Shown piece after piece: positions 25,201 to 33,681 of a stretch of 46,786 bases of DNA (position 1 is its first letter; the number at the start of each line of letters is the position of its first letter). The notes beneath the pieces are model-generated. The model saw nothing but the letters and a program-made list of their open reading frames with translations. It searched no databases and had not been told where the DNA came from. The DNA lies in the IMG/VR virus record IMGVR_UViG_3300046714_000212, positions 1 to 46,786 of that record. The stretch is one strand, 5' to 3'. This DNA comes from a virus. A program made the translations under genes and the position numbers.

Positions 25201-27054
25201 CCCGACGACCCGATGTACCGGCGCCGGGCGAAGGAGCTGCGCCGCGAGCAGGCGAAGTACGCGACCCTCCAGCGCCAGCTCTGGACGCACTCCGACCTGA
25301 ACAACCCCGACACCTGGATGGGGACGCGCGGCCACCTCGACCAGCAGACGATCGACGCGAACACCAAGCTGCGCGAACTGTTCGACGAGCGGCTCATGCT
25401 CGAGAACAACCTGAACTCGAAGTGGGTCCAGTTGAAGGGCGCGCACAAGTACGGCGAGCACGCCGGCAGCTACGTGAACTCGAACTCCCTCCGCGAGATC
25501 GAGGTCCACCACGACGCGGCCGAGACGGCGCCGAGCATCTTTCTTGAGCTCAGCAAGACGTTCAAGTTCATGCGCGTTCCGGCGAACTTCATCCGCAGCT
25601 TTGCGATGCAGTTCACCGGGAACTCGATGACCAACATGATGGGCGGCGTACACCTCACCCCGGCCGGGATGAAGGAGTGGGTCACCGCAACGGAGCACGT
25701 GTTCGACTACCTGTGGTCGCAGGGGAAGAACGTCTCCTCCGATCCGATCTTCCAGGAGATGCTGAACCACGGTCGACTCACGGGTGCGCTCGCCCTCTAC
25801 GACGTCCCGCACGTGCTGCGCGAACAGGTCTTCTCCGCGCTCGCCGAGGCGAAGCGGGAGATGGAGCACGGCTCCGTTGGTGACGCCACGCGCAACTACA
25901 TCGCCGCGGCGCTCCGAGCGATGCGGTACTACCCGTCCCAGCTCCCGGTCTTCGGCCGCGGCATTCAGATGGTGTCGGCGATGGACCTGATCCCGCAGTA
26001 CGCGATGGTCCGCCAGCTCGTGACCGGCAACGGCTCGACGATGGGGAAGATGGACGTCGGCATGGCGCTGACGCACAGCGGCTACCTGTACGACATGAAC
26101 TCGGTCCCGCGCTGGGTCGAGGACATGGCGCAGAACAAGAAGTGGTACAAGTTCTGGCCGACGTTCGTGCGCTGGCTCTACAAGGGCACGGCCGGTCCGC
26201 TCCAGTGGATGATGGCCTCGCCGCCCACGATCGGGACGTACGGCGTCCCCGGCCTCAAGGTCGCGCAGCCGTTCGGGAAGCGGATCGCTGCCAACGAGGG
26301 CACGCCGGAAGGTACGAAGTACGTCTGGATGTCGAAGGCGACGAACCTCGCGCTGAACGCCGCCAAGTTCATCACCCACCTCGGGGTCGCCGCGCACTAC
26401 AGCGCGCGCATCGCCGGGTTCGATCCGGACGACGAGGAGTTCAAGAATCGGAAGATCGCCGTTGCCGGAGGGGATCGCGTGCGCGCGTTCCTCCTCCAGA
26501 CGATTGGGGAGCGCGACGGACAGCCGATCTTCTGGGATCCCACGAACCTGACGCCGCTGACCTCGCCGCTCACCCTTGGTGTGGCCCCGGACGAGCGCAA
26601 CAACGACAGCGCCGCCTCGCGCGGGATCCACTGGCTCCTTTCGCTCAACTGGATGCTGAACGCCGGCACGCACATCGTCGAGCGCAAGGACTTCGCCGGC
26701 CGCGACATCCCGCTCGATCAGGCCATCGTCGAGTCGATGAAGAACTTCGTCCCCGGCGCGGTTGAGATGCCGCTCACCTCGATCTGGAACGCGACCCGGC
26801 CGTGGAGCCGCAAGACTCTCGGCGAGGCGATGCTCCAGGCGTTCAGCGGCCTCACGCTGCGGCCCTCGAGCCCGCTCGACGACGAAGCCATGCGGATGCG
26901 CCGGCTCGCCGAGGCGGGCGACATCAAGTACATCAAGGACCCGATCCCGCTCACCACGCGGGGCACGTTCGGCCTGCGGATGCACAACCGGAACCTCGCG
27001 ATCCGGATGCAACAGGCGCAGCGCCGGATCCAGCGACTCAGCGGAGACGACTGA
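22225..27054 (+). CDS. Giant internal virion / ejection protein
   Basis: A 1609-aa protein (GTG 22225). The N-terminal 130 residues are low complexity; residues about 230-310 are Ala/Gly-rich and hydrophobic (PALGAAAVAGPLGLVPSALA); the middle 480-1070 is long charged helix (RQVFRLRSDLNYLRDNRPDL); and 1110-1580 has several membrane-prone helices (NFIRSFAMQFTGNSMTNMM, WPTFVRWLYKGTAGPLQWMM). It occupies the P22 gp16 / T7 gp16 slot before the tailspike. Such proteins extend the tail across the cell envelope. No murein-cutting motif could be confirmed, so that activity is open. Confidence 0.7.
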   Translation: MADDPQDATSPAMLRLQSDGGGVSAAEQRLDSDDDSPAMRRLHADAQADEPSMRAFGTAVTGAAPGAVTAAAQTAPPNVGPATSGLNSYFQSLTPNILKDAIRGASPGSNYRVPGPGLVPSLADLQAAAARDPTVRSIYEEEVAKSPPPEPSSAQRFNAGVESVVSRIPGLGMIPRAIRAAGPSTLPPSPQEMPDLASRVFARLSQLNAGPELQWAKENPWSAATVQIPGEAIKMAPALGAAAVAGPLGLVPSALAFDQMAQAQAVNVGAQEGYEQGQGAMNIASLLSGGLAGRSWGNRLVARGAEAEVAKRAAARVANTVMTAVPTAVQAGEGMVRKATDNEPFDWNSLLVSLYKGVGEAAILSSVPEIAPGQQRTYYDQHEALARERSRAIFGGDRTFHDILSKMEDETKRLDAIDHAGPSYVATDELKTSPLSVEEPFTGGSFETPKQDLQPKVMTGHLRYGEAPPPEPKPVEWTRVGGKLRIKEAPEDHTNAVRAMESAQDALLRAHASEAEQRMSRDARREVVERGMHPDAKPEDQAAYDAMRVLERDIRNEPPDSARRLYYGSRDYADRLAAQFGITNEEHIQMLHELGADIVTEPHRKSKSQGGFLRVGRETEAERADRERDETAQIREHQRVSAEAPEQLRSMVNRIFSKMTGRKAPLVPHVDPGLRGHQLEESVRFRDMATQDRIAYRAIQDLYKMAPPENAVTMDRIFTMAADDPRMESVALANLPEEMRPAFTEAQRQYRELATRHGKEGLELGAIPQAIHEERGFTESGKLIRQEVVTKKGQKYEGKGKLVGGFDKYTGQWVHHDFGVKLRENLPRWMGGKERTSNEMERLEQADVPSSFRRRTKTRDEWVQQGNVSIDPSFHEMSRQRQVFRLRSDLNYLRDNRPDLYRTQSDFVGDIESVGATVRKASEERLPQNKAEFEAHKRWMEKNGVPVFAGESGPLTREMQRNLRGLSEKLNAQIKYMGERQIPFYGEPENFHPDDPMYRRRAKELRREQAKYATLQRQLWTHSDLNNPDTWMGTRGHLDQQTIDANTKLRELFDERLMLENNLNSKWVQLKGAHKYGEHAGSYVNSNSLREIEVHHDAAETAPSIFLELSKTFKFMRVPANFIRSFAMQFTGNSMTNMMGGVHLTPAGMKEWVTATEHVFDYLWSQGKNVSSDPIFQEMLNHGRLTGALALYDVPHVLREQVFSALAEAKREMEHGSVGDATRNYIAAALRAMRYYPSQLPVFGRGIQMVSAMDLIPQYAMVRQLVTGNGSTMGKMDVGMALTHSGYLYDMNSVPRWVEDMAQNKKWYKFWPTFVRWLYKGTAGPLQWMMASPPTIGTYGVPGLKVAQPFGKRIAANEGTPEGTKYVWMSKATNLALNAAKFITHLGVAAHYSARIAGFDPDDEEFKNRKIAVAGGDRVRAFLLQTIGERDGQPIFWDPTNLTPLTSPLTLGVAPDERNNDSAASRGIHWLLSLNWMLNAGTHIVERKDFAGRDIPLDQAIVESMKNFVPGAVEMPLTSIWNATRPWSRKTLGEAMLQAFSGLTLRPSSPLDDEAMRMRRLAEAGDIKYIKDPIPLTTRGTFGLRMHNRNLAIRMQQAQRRIQRLSGDD

Positions 27055-27055
27055 T

Positions 27056-28405
27056 ATGCAATGCTTCCCGGGCGCCGAGGGATTCGGCACCACCACGACG
27101 CACGCGCGCGACCCGGCGGCAGTCACGGTGTTCGTGGACAACTTGGACCAGGACGGCCCCGCGGTCACCGCGTTCGGTGGCGGATCCCTGCGCCAGTGCC
27201 TCCTCTACGACGGCCCCGCGTACATCGTCTTCCGTGTTTCGGGGCTCATCAACCACACGGCCAGGGCGCTCAAGTTCAAGAAGCCGAACAAGTACGTCGC
27301 GGGTCAGACCTCGCCCGGCGGCGTTTGCCTGACCGGCGAGGAGTCGCAGGTCCAGTCGCACGACCTTCTGATCCGGCACATGAGGTTCCGCACGGGTGAG
27401 GTGGACGTTCCGCAGGCCGGCTACGACAACCGCGACTGCATCAACTCGGGCGAGGCGGTCGGCAACGTCGGAACCGGCCTCACCTACAACGTGGTGCGCG
27501 ACCATTGCTCCGGGTCGTGGGCCGTGGATGAGTGCTGGACCGACTGGTACGACGCGCACGACATGACCGACAGCAACTGCCTGATCGGTGAGGGCCTGTT
27601 CCACAGCAAGCACCCGAAGGGTCCGCACTCGATGGGGAAGCTCTGCGGGATCCAGGCGAACCGCCTCTCGTGGCACCACACGATCCTCGCCAACTGCAAT
27701 CAACGAATGCCGCAGATCGCCGGGGACACGCTCGGGAACTCCGTGATCGACACGGTGAATATGCTGATCTTCAATTGGGGCGAAGAGGGATACGCGATCG
27801 AGCACCTCGGCAACAAGATCAACGCCGTCAACAACTGGTTCCAGATCGGACCCGACTTCAACGGCCCGACGAAGTCGCCGTTCCGCGTGGCGAACTCAGC
27901 CTCCGACTTCCAGGCGTACGCGGTCGGGAACGTGCTCCAGGACGGCCGGCTCACGAGCGACCCGAACGCGGACAACTGGCCGCTGTTCAAACTCGACAGC
28001 GGCGCCACTCCGCCGACGCTCGGGCACCAGATGGCGGTGCCGTTCGCGGCCCCCGCGATCACGACGCAGACGGCGTTCGTGGCCCGCCAACTGAACATCC
28101 AGAACGCGGGGGCGACCAAGCCGTTCCGGGACTCAGTGGACCTCCGCATCCTGAAGCAGATTACGCAGCGCTGCCCGCCACGCGGCGCGAGGTACTTCGT
28201 GGACTCGGTGCAGGACGCGGGCGGCTGGCCGGTGTTTCAGGACCTCCCCGTGCCCGCTGACTCCAACAACGACGGGATCAGCGATGCGTGGTGCGTGCTC
28301 AAGGGATTCGACCCGAACGACACGATCATGAACGACGACTTCGGGGACGGGTGGTCCGTGATGGAGCACTACCTCGGCGAGCTGGCAGGGGACGTCTTCC
28401 CGTGA
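27056..28405 (+). CDS. Pectate-lyase-like (PL1-type) tailspike
   Basis: A 449-aa protein starting at ATG 27056. It begins with the family hallmark FPGAEGFG (residues 4-11). Further PL1-type motifs are VVRDHCSGSWAVDECW (about 146-161, compare IDHCSxSW-DE) and RLSWHHTILANCNQRMPQIA (about 202-221, compare SxHHN---RNPR), with the Arg kept. The C-terminus has a calcium-type repeat DSNNDGISDAWCVLKGFDPN and a closing GDGWSVMEHYLGEL, as in secreted PL1 enzymes. It has no signal peptide and follows the ejection genes, so it is most likely a virion depolymerase acting on an acidic polysaccharide. The substrate is not known. Confidence 0.8.
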   Translation: MQCFPGAEGFGTTTTHARDPAAVTVFVDNLDQDGPAVTAFGGGSLRQCLLYDGPAYIVFRVSGLINHTARALKFKKPNKYVAGQTSPGGVCLTGEESQVQSHDLLIRHMRFRTGEVDVPQAGYDNRDCINSGEAVGNVGTGLTYNVVRDHCSGSWAVDECWTDWYDAHDMTDSNCLIGEGLFHSKHPKGPHSMGKLCGIQANRLSWHHTILANCNQRMPQIAGDTLGNSVIDTVNMLIFNWGEEGYAIEHLGNKINAVNNWFQIGPDFNGPTKSPFRVANSASDFQAYAVGNVLQDGRLTSDPNADNWPLFKLDSGATPPTLGHQMAVPFAAPAITTQTAFVARQLNIQNAGATKPFRDSVDLRILKQITQRCPPRGARYFVDSVQDAGGWPVFQDLPVPADSNNDGISDAWCVLKGFDPNDTIMNDDFGDGWSVMEHYLGELAGDVFP

Positions 28406-28662
28406 GCAACAACCGAGACAACCTCCGCCACTACGGCTTCTTCCTGTCCATGTTCCTGCTCGGCGGGATCGTCTTCGCGGTCGTCTCGTGCGGGACGCTC
28501 GCCGGGCTCGGCGAGGACGCGAAGAAGGCGGGCCGCTGGCTCCCAGATCCCTACGGCGCCATCGCCGAATCCGCCGGGACCGTGCTCCTCATGTTCGCGG
28601 GGCACAAGACGGTGAGGCACATCCGCAAGCGCAGCAAGGCGAAGGCGACAAGAGGGCGCTGA
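28402..28662 (+). CDS. Small membrane protein, holin or entericidin-like
   Basis: An 86-aa protein (GTG 28402, GTGA overlap). A membrane segment near residues 11-30 (FFLSMFLLGGIVFAVVSCG) is followed by SCGTLAGLGEDAKKAGRWLP, which recalls the C-terminal part of entericidin lipoproteins. A second hydrophobic stretch (ESAGTVLLMFAGH) precedes a basic tail (RHIRKRSKAKATRGR). Two membrane segments with a basic end also suit a class II holin. Its place after the tailspike fits a lysis gene. Undecided between these readings. Confidence 0.6.
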   Translation: MSNNRDNLRHYGFFLSMFLLGGIVFAVVSCGTLAGLGEDAKKAGRWLPDPYGAIAESAGTVLLMFAGHKTVRHIRKRSKAKATRGR

Positions 28663-29163
28663 GTGTTCTCGCACTTCGACGTCATCGGCGTCCTCCTCGG
28701 CATCGAGGACTACGAGACGAGGTACGCGATCTCCGTGATCCGCGTCCTCTGCGAGTGGGAGCGCAACGACGCCAGGAGCCAGGAACGCCACACGATGCGC
28801 GGCATCGTCCGCCACGAGTACGTGAAGACGCAGCTCGCGACCTGCCGCCGCGGCGACCTCATCATCATGTACGGAAACATCCTCGCGAACGTGCGTGGCG
28901 CCTCCCGCGGGCTCGGCCACGACCTCCAGGTCGGCAAGATCCAGCGCCTGATCGCCGGGTACGCTCACCACGCCACGGGGAAGTGCGAGCGCGGCGGCGG
29001 GGTGACCCGCATGACGCCTGCGCTTCTAGGGATTGATCCAGTCAAGGAGCAGTTCGATGCAGCCGACCGAGACAGATACGGAGCCCAGCCTGCCGGAAAC
29101 CCTGGAAATCCTGCTCCGGGGCAACCTGCACAGGAAGTCGCTCAGGGCGGGGATCGCCGCTGA
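28663..29163 (+). CDS. Hypothetical protein
   Basis: A 166-aa protein starting at GTG directly after the previous TGA. The first 115 residues look folded (VIGVLLGIEDYETRYAISVI, ERHTMRGIVRHEYVKTQLAT); the last 35 are P/G/Q-rich and are encoded over the next gene. Located in the lysis/adhesin interval. Not recognised. Confidence 0.6.
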   Translation: MFSHFDVIGVLLGIEDYETRYAISVIRVLCEWERNDARSQERHTMRGIVRHEYVKTQLATCRRGDLIIMYGNILANVRGASRGLGHDLQVGKIQRLIAGYAHHATGKCERGGGVTRMTPALLGIDPVKEQFDAADRDRYGAQPAGNPGNPAPGQPAQEVAQGGDRR

Positions 29164-29305
29164 GCTCGAGAAGTCGGCCACGGCCGTCAAGCTCTGCGAG
29201 AGCTGCCGCTTCCTGGACACGCTGACGTCCACCCCCCATTGCCGTTTGCACGGCCGAACCACTACGCCTAAGAACTACTGCTCCTGGCACGGGGCGCGGG
29301 AGTAG
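29057..29305 (+). CDS. Small Cys-rich protein
   Basis: An 82-aa protein starting at ATG 29057, inside the end of the previous gene (107-base overlap). The second half has CESCRFLDTLTSTPHCRLHG and NYCSWH, a C-x2-C-x11-C-x3-H-type set probably binding zinc. Its function is not known. Confidence 0.6.
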   Translation: MQPTETDTEPSLPETLEILLRGNLHRKSLRAGIAAELEKSATAVKLCESCRFLDTLTSTPHCRLHGRTTTPKNYCSWHGARE

Positions 29306-29308
29306 TCC

Positions 29309-30202
29309 GTGGCGATTGCGTTCGTCAACTCGGGGGCGGGGGCGGTCGGATCGGGCTCGCTGACCATCCCCTTTCCGTCCCCGGTCACGGCCGGGAACAT
29401 CCTCGTCGCGACCGTGGTGAACAAGTACCCGAACAACGCCCCGACCACGCCGTCGGGGTGGAAACTCCAGAAGCAGACGGGCGGCGGTGCGGGCGCCTCG
29501 GGCGCGGACATCGGCAACGTCTACTCCTCGGTCTATACCAAGCGCAGCGACGGCACGGAGACTGGCAACCTCACCGTCACGATCACCGCCGGCAACTCGG
29601 CGATCGGGCGCATCTGGCAGTACAGCGTCGCCGCGCTCTCCGGCTGGGACATGGACGCCTGTAGCGGCACCTACGCCGCCGGGGCGGGGGCCGCGTGGTC
29701 CGTGACCGGCGATTCCGACGTCGGCGTGGCCGCGGACGACTTCGTCATCGCCGTCTCCGCGATCAACACCGACCTCTACTCATTCACCGCCGAGGCCGTC
29801 ACCCAGACCGGGGTGACGTTCGGGGCGATGAACGAACGGGCCGACAACGTCACCACCAACGGCGACGACTGCGCGATCGTCGTCGCCGACTTCCCCGTCA
29901 CAGCAGGAACATCTTCGGCCGCGCCCGTATACACCATGACCTCCTCGGGTACCGCCACCTCCAACCCGGCGGGCGCGACCGTTCTGCTCCGGCTGAGGGA
30001 AGTGCTTCCACTTACAGCCGACGTCGGTACGTTCCTCGTCTCCGGACAGGATCTGACGTTCCTCGGGCTCCCGGCGCCTACGTCCGGGGCTCCGGTGGAC
30101 AACGTCGGAGGGCGCGGCCCCAGGGCGTACGTGCGTCACGCATCGAAGTCGTCGAAGTGGCCGTGGCAGAAGCGACCGAAGGGACTCTTTAGAGGGCACT
30201 GA
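29309..30202 (+). CDS. Tail appendage / adhesin-like protein
   Basis: A 297-aa protein (GTG 29309) rich in Ser/Thr/Gly/Ala strands (GNILVATVVNKYPNNAPTTP, NLTVTITAGNSAIGRIWQYS). Near residues 232-252 it has LTADVGTFLVSGQDLTF, the same repeat type found several times in the 1016-aa protein downstream. It probably belongs to a multi-part adhesin complex. The C-terminus is basic. Confidence 0.65.
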   Translation: MAIAFVNSGAGAVGSGSLTIPFPSPVTAGNILVATVVNKYPNNAPTTPSGWKLQKQTGGGAGASGADIGNVYSSVYTKRSDGTETGNLTVTITAGNSAIGRIWQYSVAALSGWDMDACSGTYAAGAGAAWSVTGDSDVGVAADDFVIAVSAINTDLYSFTAEAVTQTGVTFGAMNERADNVTTNGDDCAIVVADFPVTAGTSSAAPVYTMTSSGTATSNPAGATVLLRLREVLPLTADVGTFLVSGQDLTFLGLPAPTSGAPVDNVGGRGPRAYVRHASKSSKWPWQKRPKGLFRGH

Positions 30203-30204
30203 CC

Positions 30205-30621
30205 TTGGCGACGTTCAACAAGTTCGAGCAGTTCACCGAGGACCTCGCGAAGAAGGTCCACAACCTCTCCAGCGACACCCTCAAGATCGCCCTGACGAAC
30301 GTGGCCCCCGTGTCCACGAACGCCGTCGTCGCCGACCTCACCGAGATCAGCTACACGAACCTCTCGGCCCGGACGATCACGACCACGAGCTGCGAGCAGA
30401 CGTCCGGCGTGACAAAGCTGATCCTGGTCGATCTCGTGCTCACCGCATCCGGCGGTTCCGTCGCCGCCTTCCGCTACGTCGTCCTCTTCAACGACACCCC
30501 GACCTCCCCGGCGGACCCGCTGATTGGCTGGTACGACCGCGGCTCGAGCGTCACCCTCGCCGACACCGAGACGTTTACGATCGACTTCTCCGCGACGAAC
30601 GGTGTCCTCACGATCACCTAA
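30205..30621 (+). CDS. Phage structural protein, TTG start
   Basis: A 138-aa protein beginning MATFNKFEQFTEDLAKKVHN and then DTLKIALTN, a pattern common in small phage virion proteins found near tail fibre genes. TTG 30205 is chosen because it lies 3 bases after the previous TGA and gives the family-like N-terminus. The rest is beta-rich. Likely part of the fibre/adhesin set. Confidence 0.65.
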   Translation: MATFNKFEQFTEDLAKKVHNLSSDTLKIALTNVAPVSTNAVVADLTEISYTNLSARTITTTSCEQTSGVTKLILVDLVLTASGGSVAAFRYVVLFNDTPTSPADPLIGWYDRGSSVTLADTETFTIDFSATNGVLTIT

Positions 30622-30630
30622 GAGGGCTCC

Positions 30631-33600
30631 GTGGCTGCGCTGAGCCTTCGCACCTCTGCCGCGGGTGGCGACACCACCGGGACGAGTGACCGGACCTGCA
30701 CGATCACGCCCGCGGTCGGTGACCTGTTCCTCGTCTTCTCATCTGTCTCGGTCAACTCGAACAACTCGCCGACCTGCTCGGACGACAACGGCGGGACGTA
30801 CACCCGCATCCGCAGCATCGACTTCAACGCCGCTGGGTCGCACGGGTCCGCTTTCGTCCGCGATCAGCTACTGACGAACACGACGAGCACCGTCGTTACG
30901 GTGGCGACCGGGTCGAACGACTCCGGCAACGTGGTGGTCTTCGCCGTCTCGGGGATGGAGCGCACGGGCTCCGCCGCAGTCCGTCAGAGCGCGCGAGTCA
31001 TCGCCCAGGCGGCAGGCGGCACCCCATCCGTCTCGTTCGCGAGCGCGGTTCTCAGCAAGAACTTCGTCTGCGGGATGGTCGGGAACGGCAGCAACCCCGC
31101 CACGCTGACCCCGCCCGTCGCTCTCCCCGAGCGGCAGGACGTTGGCTTCGGCACCCCGAACATCGGACTCGAAGCCTGCTCGGTCAACTCGGGGATCACG
31201 CTCACCACGATCACTTGGGCCGGGACGAGCGCCACCGCCTTCGGCGCGATCGTCATCGAACTCGACAGCAACCCGGTGGACCTGACCGCTGACGTCGGAG
31301 CGTTCACCGAGTCCGGGCAAGCTGCCACCTTCGGCGTGACGATGCAGGCCGAGGTCGGCGCCTTCGGCGTCTCCGGGCAGGCGGCTACGTTCGGACTCAC
31401 CACCCCGATCGCGGCGGGAGCCATCGCCGAAGCGGGTCAGGTGGCGTCGTTCAAGTTCAGCGCCCCCGAGGCGGCCGGCGCGTACCTGATCGACGGCCAG
31501 GACGCGACGCTGACGTACACGCCGGCCGTGTCGCACACGCTCGATGCCGACGTCCAGACCTACAGCATCTCCGGACAGGTGGTGGACCTCCTCTACTCCG
31601 GAGACGTCCCCGGAGTGGCGCAGATCACGGTCGGCCCGCAGACGAACATCTTCGCCGGGATCACCCGCCTCGACCTGTCGGGGCAGGACTCCTACCGCTT
31701 CGACGGGGCGCCCGTCCCGCCCGACTGTGCCATGACCGCCGCGCTCATGTTCTGGAGCTTCGGGGACGGCACCTTCGGGGCGGGCTTCAACATCTCCAAG
31801 GTCTGGTCCTCTTCGGGCGTGAAGACGGTCACGTTGCTGGTGAAGTGGGCGGACGGGACTTCCTCCTCGACGACGCGCTCCGTCACGGTGCTGACCGCTC
31901 CCACCTTCGCCCTGTTCGACAAGTTCGTGAACTTCTCGACCGGGAGCGACGGCAACCCCGGGACGAGCGCGCTCCCTTACAAGACGCTCCAGAAGGGGAT
32001 CGACGCTTGGCGTTCGTTCCGCGGCAGCGACGGCTCCATCCCCTCCGACCCCGGACGTCTCTCGCTCAACAAGGGCGACTCGTTCACCTACGCCGGGCTC
32101 GACGGGATCAACTTCGGCCCGCTCTACGTCTGCGCCTACGGAGCCGGCGCGGCCCCGATCATCACCGTCGCCACCGGCAAGACCTGGGACGTCGGGAACC
32201 TCGTGCGCGAGGACCGGGTGGTGAATTGGGTCGCGAACGACGGGCTCAAGATCCGGTGGGCCGCCGAGGACATCGGCAACATCGTGACCATGAGCCACCA
32301 AGGCTCGCAGCTCTCGAGCTGCACCGTCGAGAACGGCGGCATCTTCTTCACCGGGGCGGGCAGCAGCATCGCGAGCGTCGTGCAGAGTAAGGGGTGGCGC
32401 TACGGCGTCTTCCCGTCGTCCTCGTACCTGCACATCACGCTCTCGACCTTCACCGGCAACGGGCACTCGGGCGGGGGCGGTGCCGCGGACCACCAAATCT
32501 ACGCGAGCAACGGCGTCGACCACTCGGGCTTCACGAGCGTCACGACCGACGCCACCGGGGCGAGCGCGGCCCTTGACGGCTTCAAGTTCTCCGGGTGCAG
32601 CAAGCTCTACGTCGCGGACTGCGAGGCGAAGAACTCTCAGACCGCCTTCGACATCGGCGGCAACCCAGGCGAGGAGACGACCGACGTTGTCTTCGACCGA
32701 CCCACCTCGCGGGACTGCCTCCACCAAGGCTTCTGGCCCGACTTCATGCAGCGGGTGTCGATCCGCAACCCGCGCGTCTTCAACGCCTTGGACGGGGCCG
32801 CGCTCGAGGTCGACCCTGACGGCGGGGACATCACCGACTTCGAACTCTACGGCGGCAGCTTCTCCGCGCTGACCGGGATCTTCATGCGCGTGGCGAACAG
32901 CGCCTTCACGGGCGTCGTGGTCGAGAACACGGCGGTCACCAAGACGAACGCCGGGGCCTTCTACGACATCTCCGACTCGTCGCGCTCCTCGCTCGCCGAC
33001 TTGGCCGAGATCCACCTCTCGAACAACCGCTACTACCGGACGGGGGGCTCGAGCGCGACCTTTGCCATCGTGAATGGGACGACGCTGTCCTTCGCCCAGT
33101 GGCAGGCGGCGCCGTACAACATGGACGCGGGGTCCACCTTCGCCGACCCGCTGTTCACGAGCACCTCGGATCTGCGCCTCCAGGCCGGCTCGCCCTGCAT
33201 CGACACGGGCGCCACGATCGGCGTGCTCGCCCAGGACTACGCCCAGGTCTACCGCCCGATCGGCGCCGGCTACGACATCGGGGCGTACGAGCGCGGGGGA
33301 TCCGGATCGCCGTATTCCATGAACGCCGAGGTCGGGGCGTTCACGGTGGCGGACACCTCGGGAGGATCGACGCCGAACACGCGCTTCAAGATCGCCATGC
33401 AGGCGGTCGGCCCTGCCCTATTTGGCATCACCGGACAGTCTGCTACGCTCACCGATACGTCCGAGGGGGGCAGCAGCGGCTCCTCGACGATGGTGGCCGG
33501 CACGGGGGCGTTCTCGATTCAGCGCTTCAACGCGAACCTCATCTACTCGAACCAGCCCGGCGAGGACGACGGCCACACCCCCGTCATCACGGTCGTCACC

Positions 33601-33681
33601 GGCCCCGTGACCTTCATTCCCATGCGTCTCAAGAACGGGAAGATCATCTACCGCCTGGGGGGACAGGATGAACGTCGCTGA
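30631..33681 (+). CDS. Large beta-helix tailspike/fibre with SGQ repeats and a PKD-like domain
   Basis: A 1016-aa protein (GTG 30631). Order: N-terminal beta domain (1-215); four to five repeats of about 18-22 residues of type ADVGAFTESGQAATF (about 215-330); a PKD-like unit (MFWSFGDGTFGAGFNISKVW, VKTVTLLVKW; about 345-430); a right-handed beta-helix opening with STGSDGNPGTSALPYKTLQ (about 435) and ending RPIGAGYDIGAYERG (about 888); then further SGQ-type repeats. It is likely a receptor-binding spike that attaches to or cuts surface polysaccharide. No catalytic residues could be assigned. Confidence 0.75.
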   Translation: MAALSLRTSAAGGDTTGTSDRTCTITPAVGDLFLVFSSVSVNSNNSPTCSDDNGGTYTRIRSIDFNAAGSHGSAFVRDQLLTNTTSTVVTVATGSNDSGNVVVFAVSGMERTGSAAVRQSARVIAQAAGGTPSVSFASAVLSKNFVCGMVGNGSNPATLTPPVALPERQDVGFGTPNIGLEACSVNSGITLTTITWAGTSATAFGAIVIELDSNPVDLTADVGAFTESGQAATFGVTMQAEVGAFGVSGQAATFGLTTPIAAGAIAEAGQVASFKFSAPEAAGAYLIDGQDATLTYTPAVSHTLDADVQTYSISGQVVDLLYSGDVPGVAQITVGPQTNIFAGITRLDLSGQDSYRFDGAPVPPDCAMTAALMFWSFGDGTFGAGFNISKVWSSSGVKTVTLLVKWADGTSSSTTRSVTVLTAPTFALFDKFVNFSTGSDGNPGTSALPYKTLQKGIDAWRSFRGSDGSIPSDPGRLSLNKGDSFTYAGLDGINFGPLYVCAYGAGAAPIITVATGKTWDVGNLVREDRVVNWVANDGLKIRWAAEDIGNIVTMSHQGSQLSSCTVENGGIFFTGAGSSIASVVQSKGWRYGVFPSSSYLHITLSTFTGNGHSGGGGAADHQIYASNGVDHSGFTSVTTDATGASAALDGFKFSGCSKLYVADCEAKNSQTAFDIGGNPGEETTDVVFDRPTSRDCLHQGFWPDFMQRVSIRNPRVFNALDGAALEVDPDGGDITDFELYGGSFSALTGIFMRVANSAFTGVVVENTAVTKTNAGAFYDISDSSRSSLADLAEIHLSNNRYYRTGGSSATFAIVNGTTLSFAQWQAAPYNMDAGSTFADPLFTSTSDLRLQAGSPCIDTGATIGVLAQDYAQVYRPIGAGYDIGAYERGGSGSPYSMNAEVGAFTVADTSGGSTPNTRFKIAMQAVGPALFGITGQSATLTDTSEGGSSGSSTMVAGTGAFSIQRFNANLIYSNQPGEDDGHTPVITVVTGPVTFIPMRLKNGKIIYRLGGQDERR

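Noticed and set aside
22312-27168. Very long reverse-strand open frame of 1618 codons
   Set aside because: It is the antisense of the 1609-aa forward gene; its translation is Arg/Leu/Val/His-rich low-quality sequence produced by high third-position GC.
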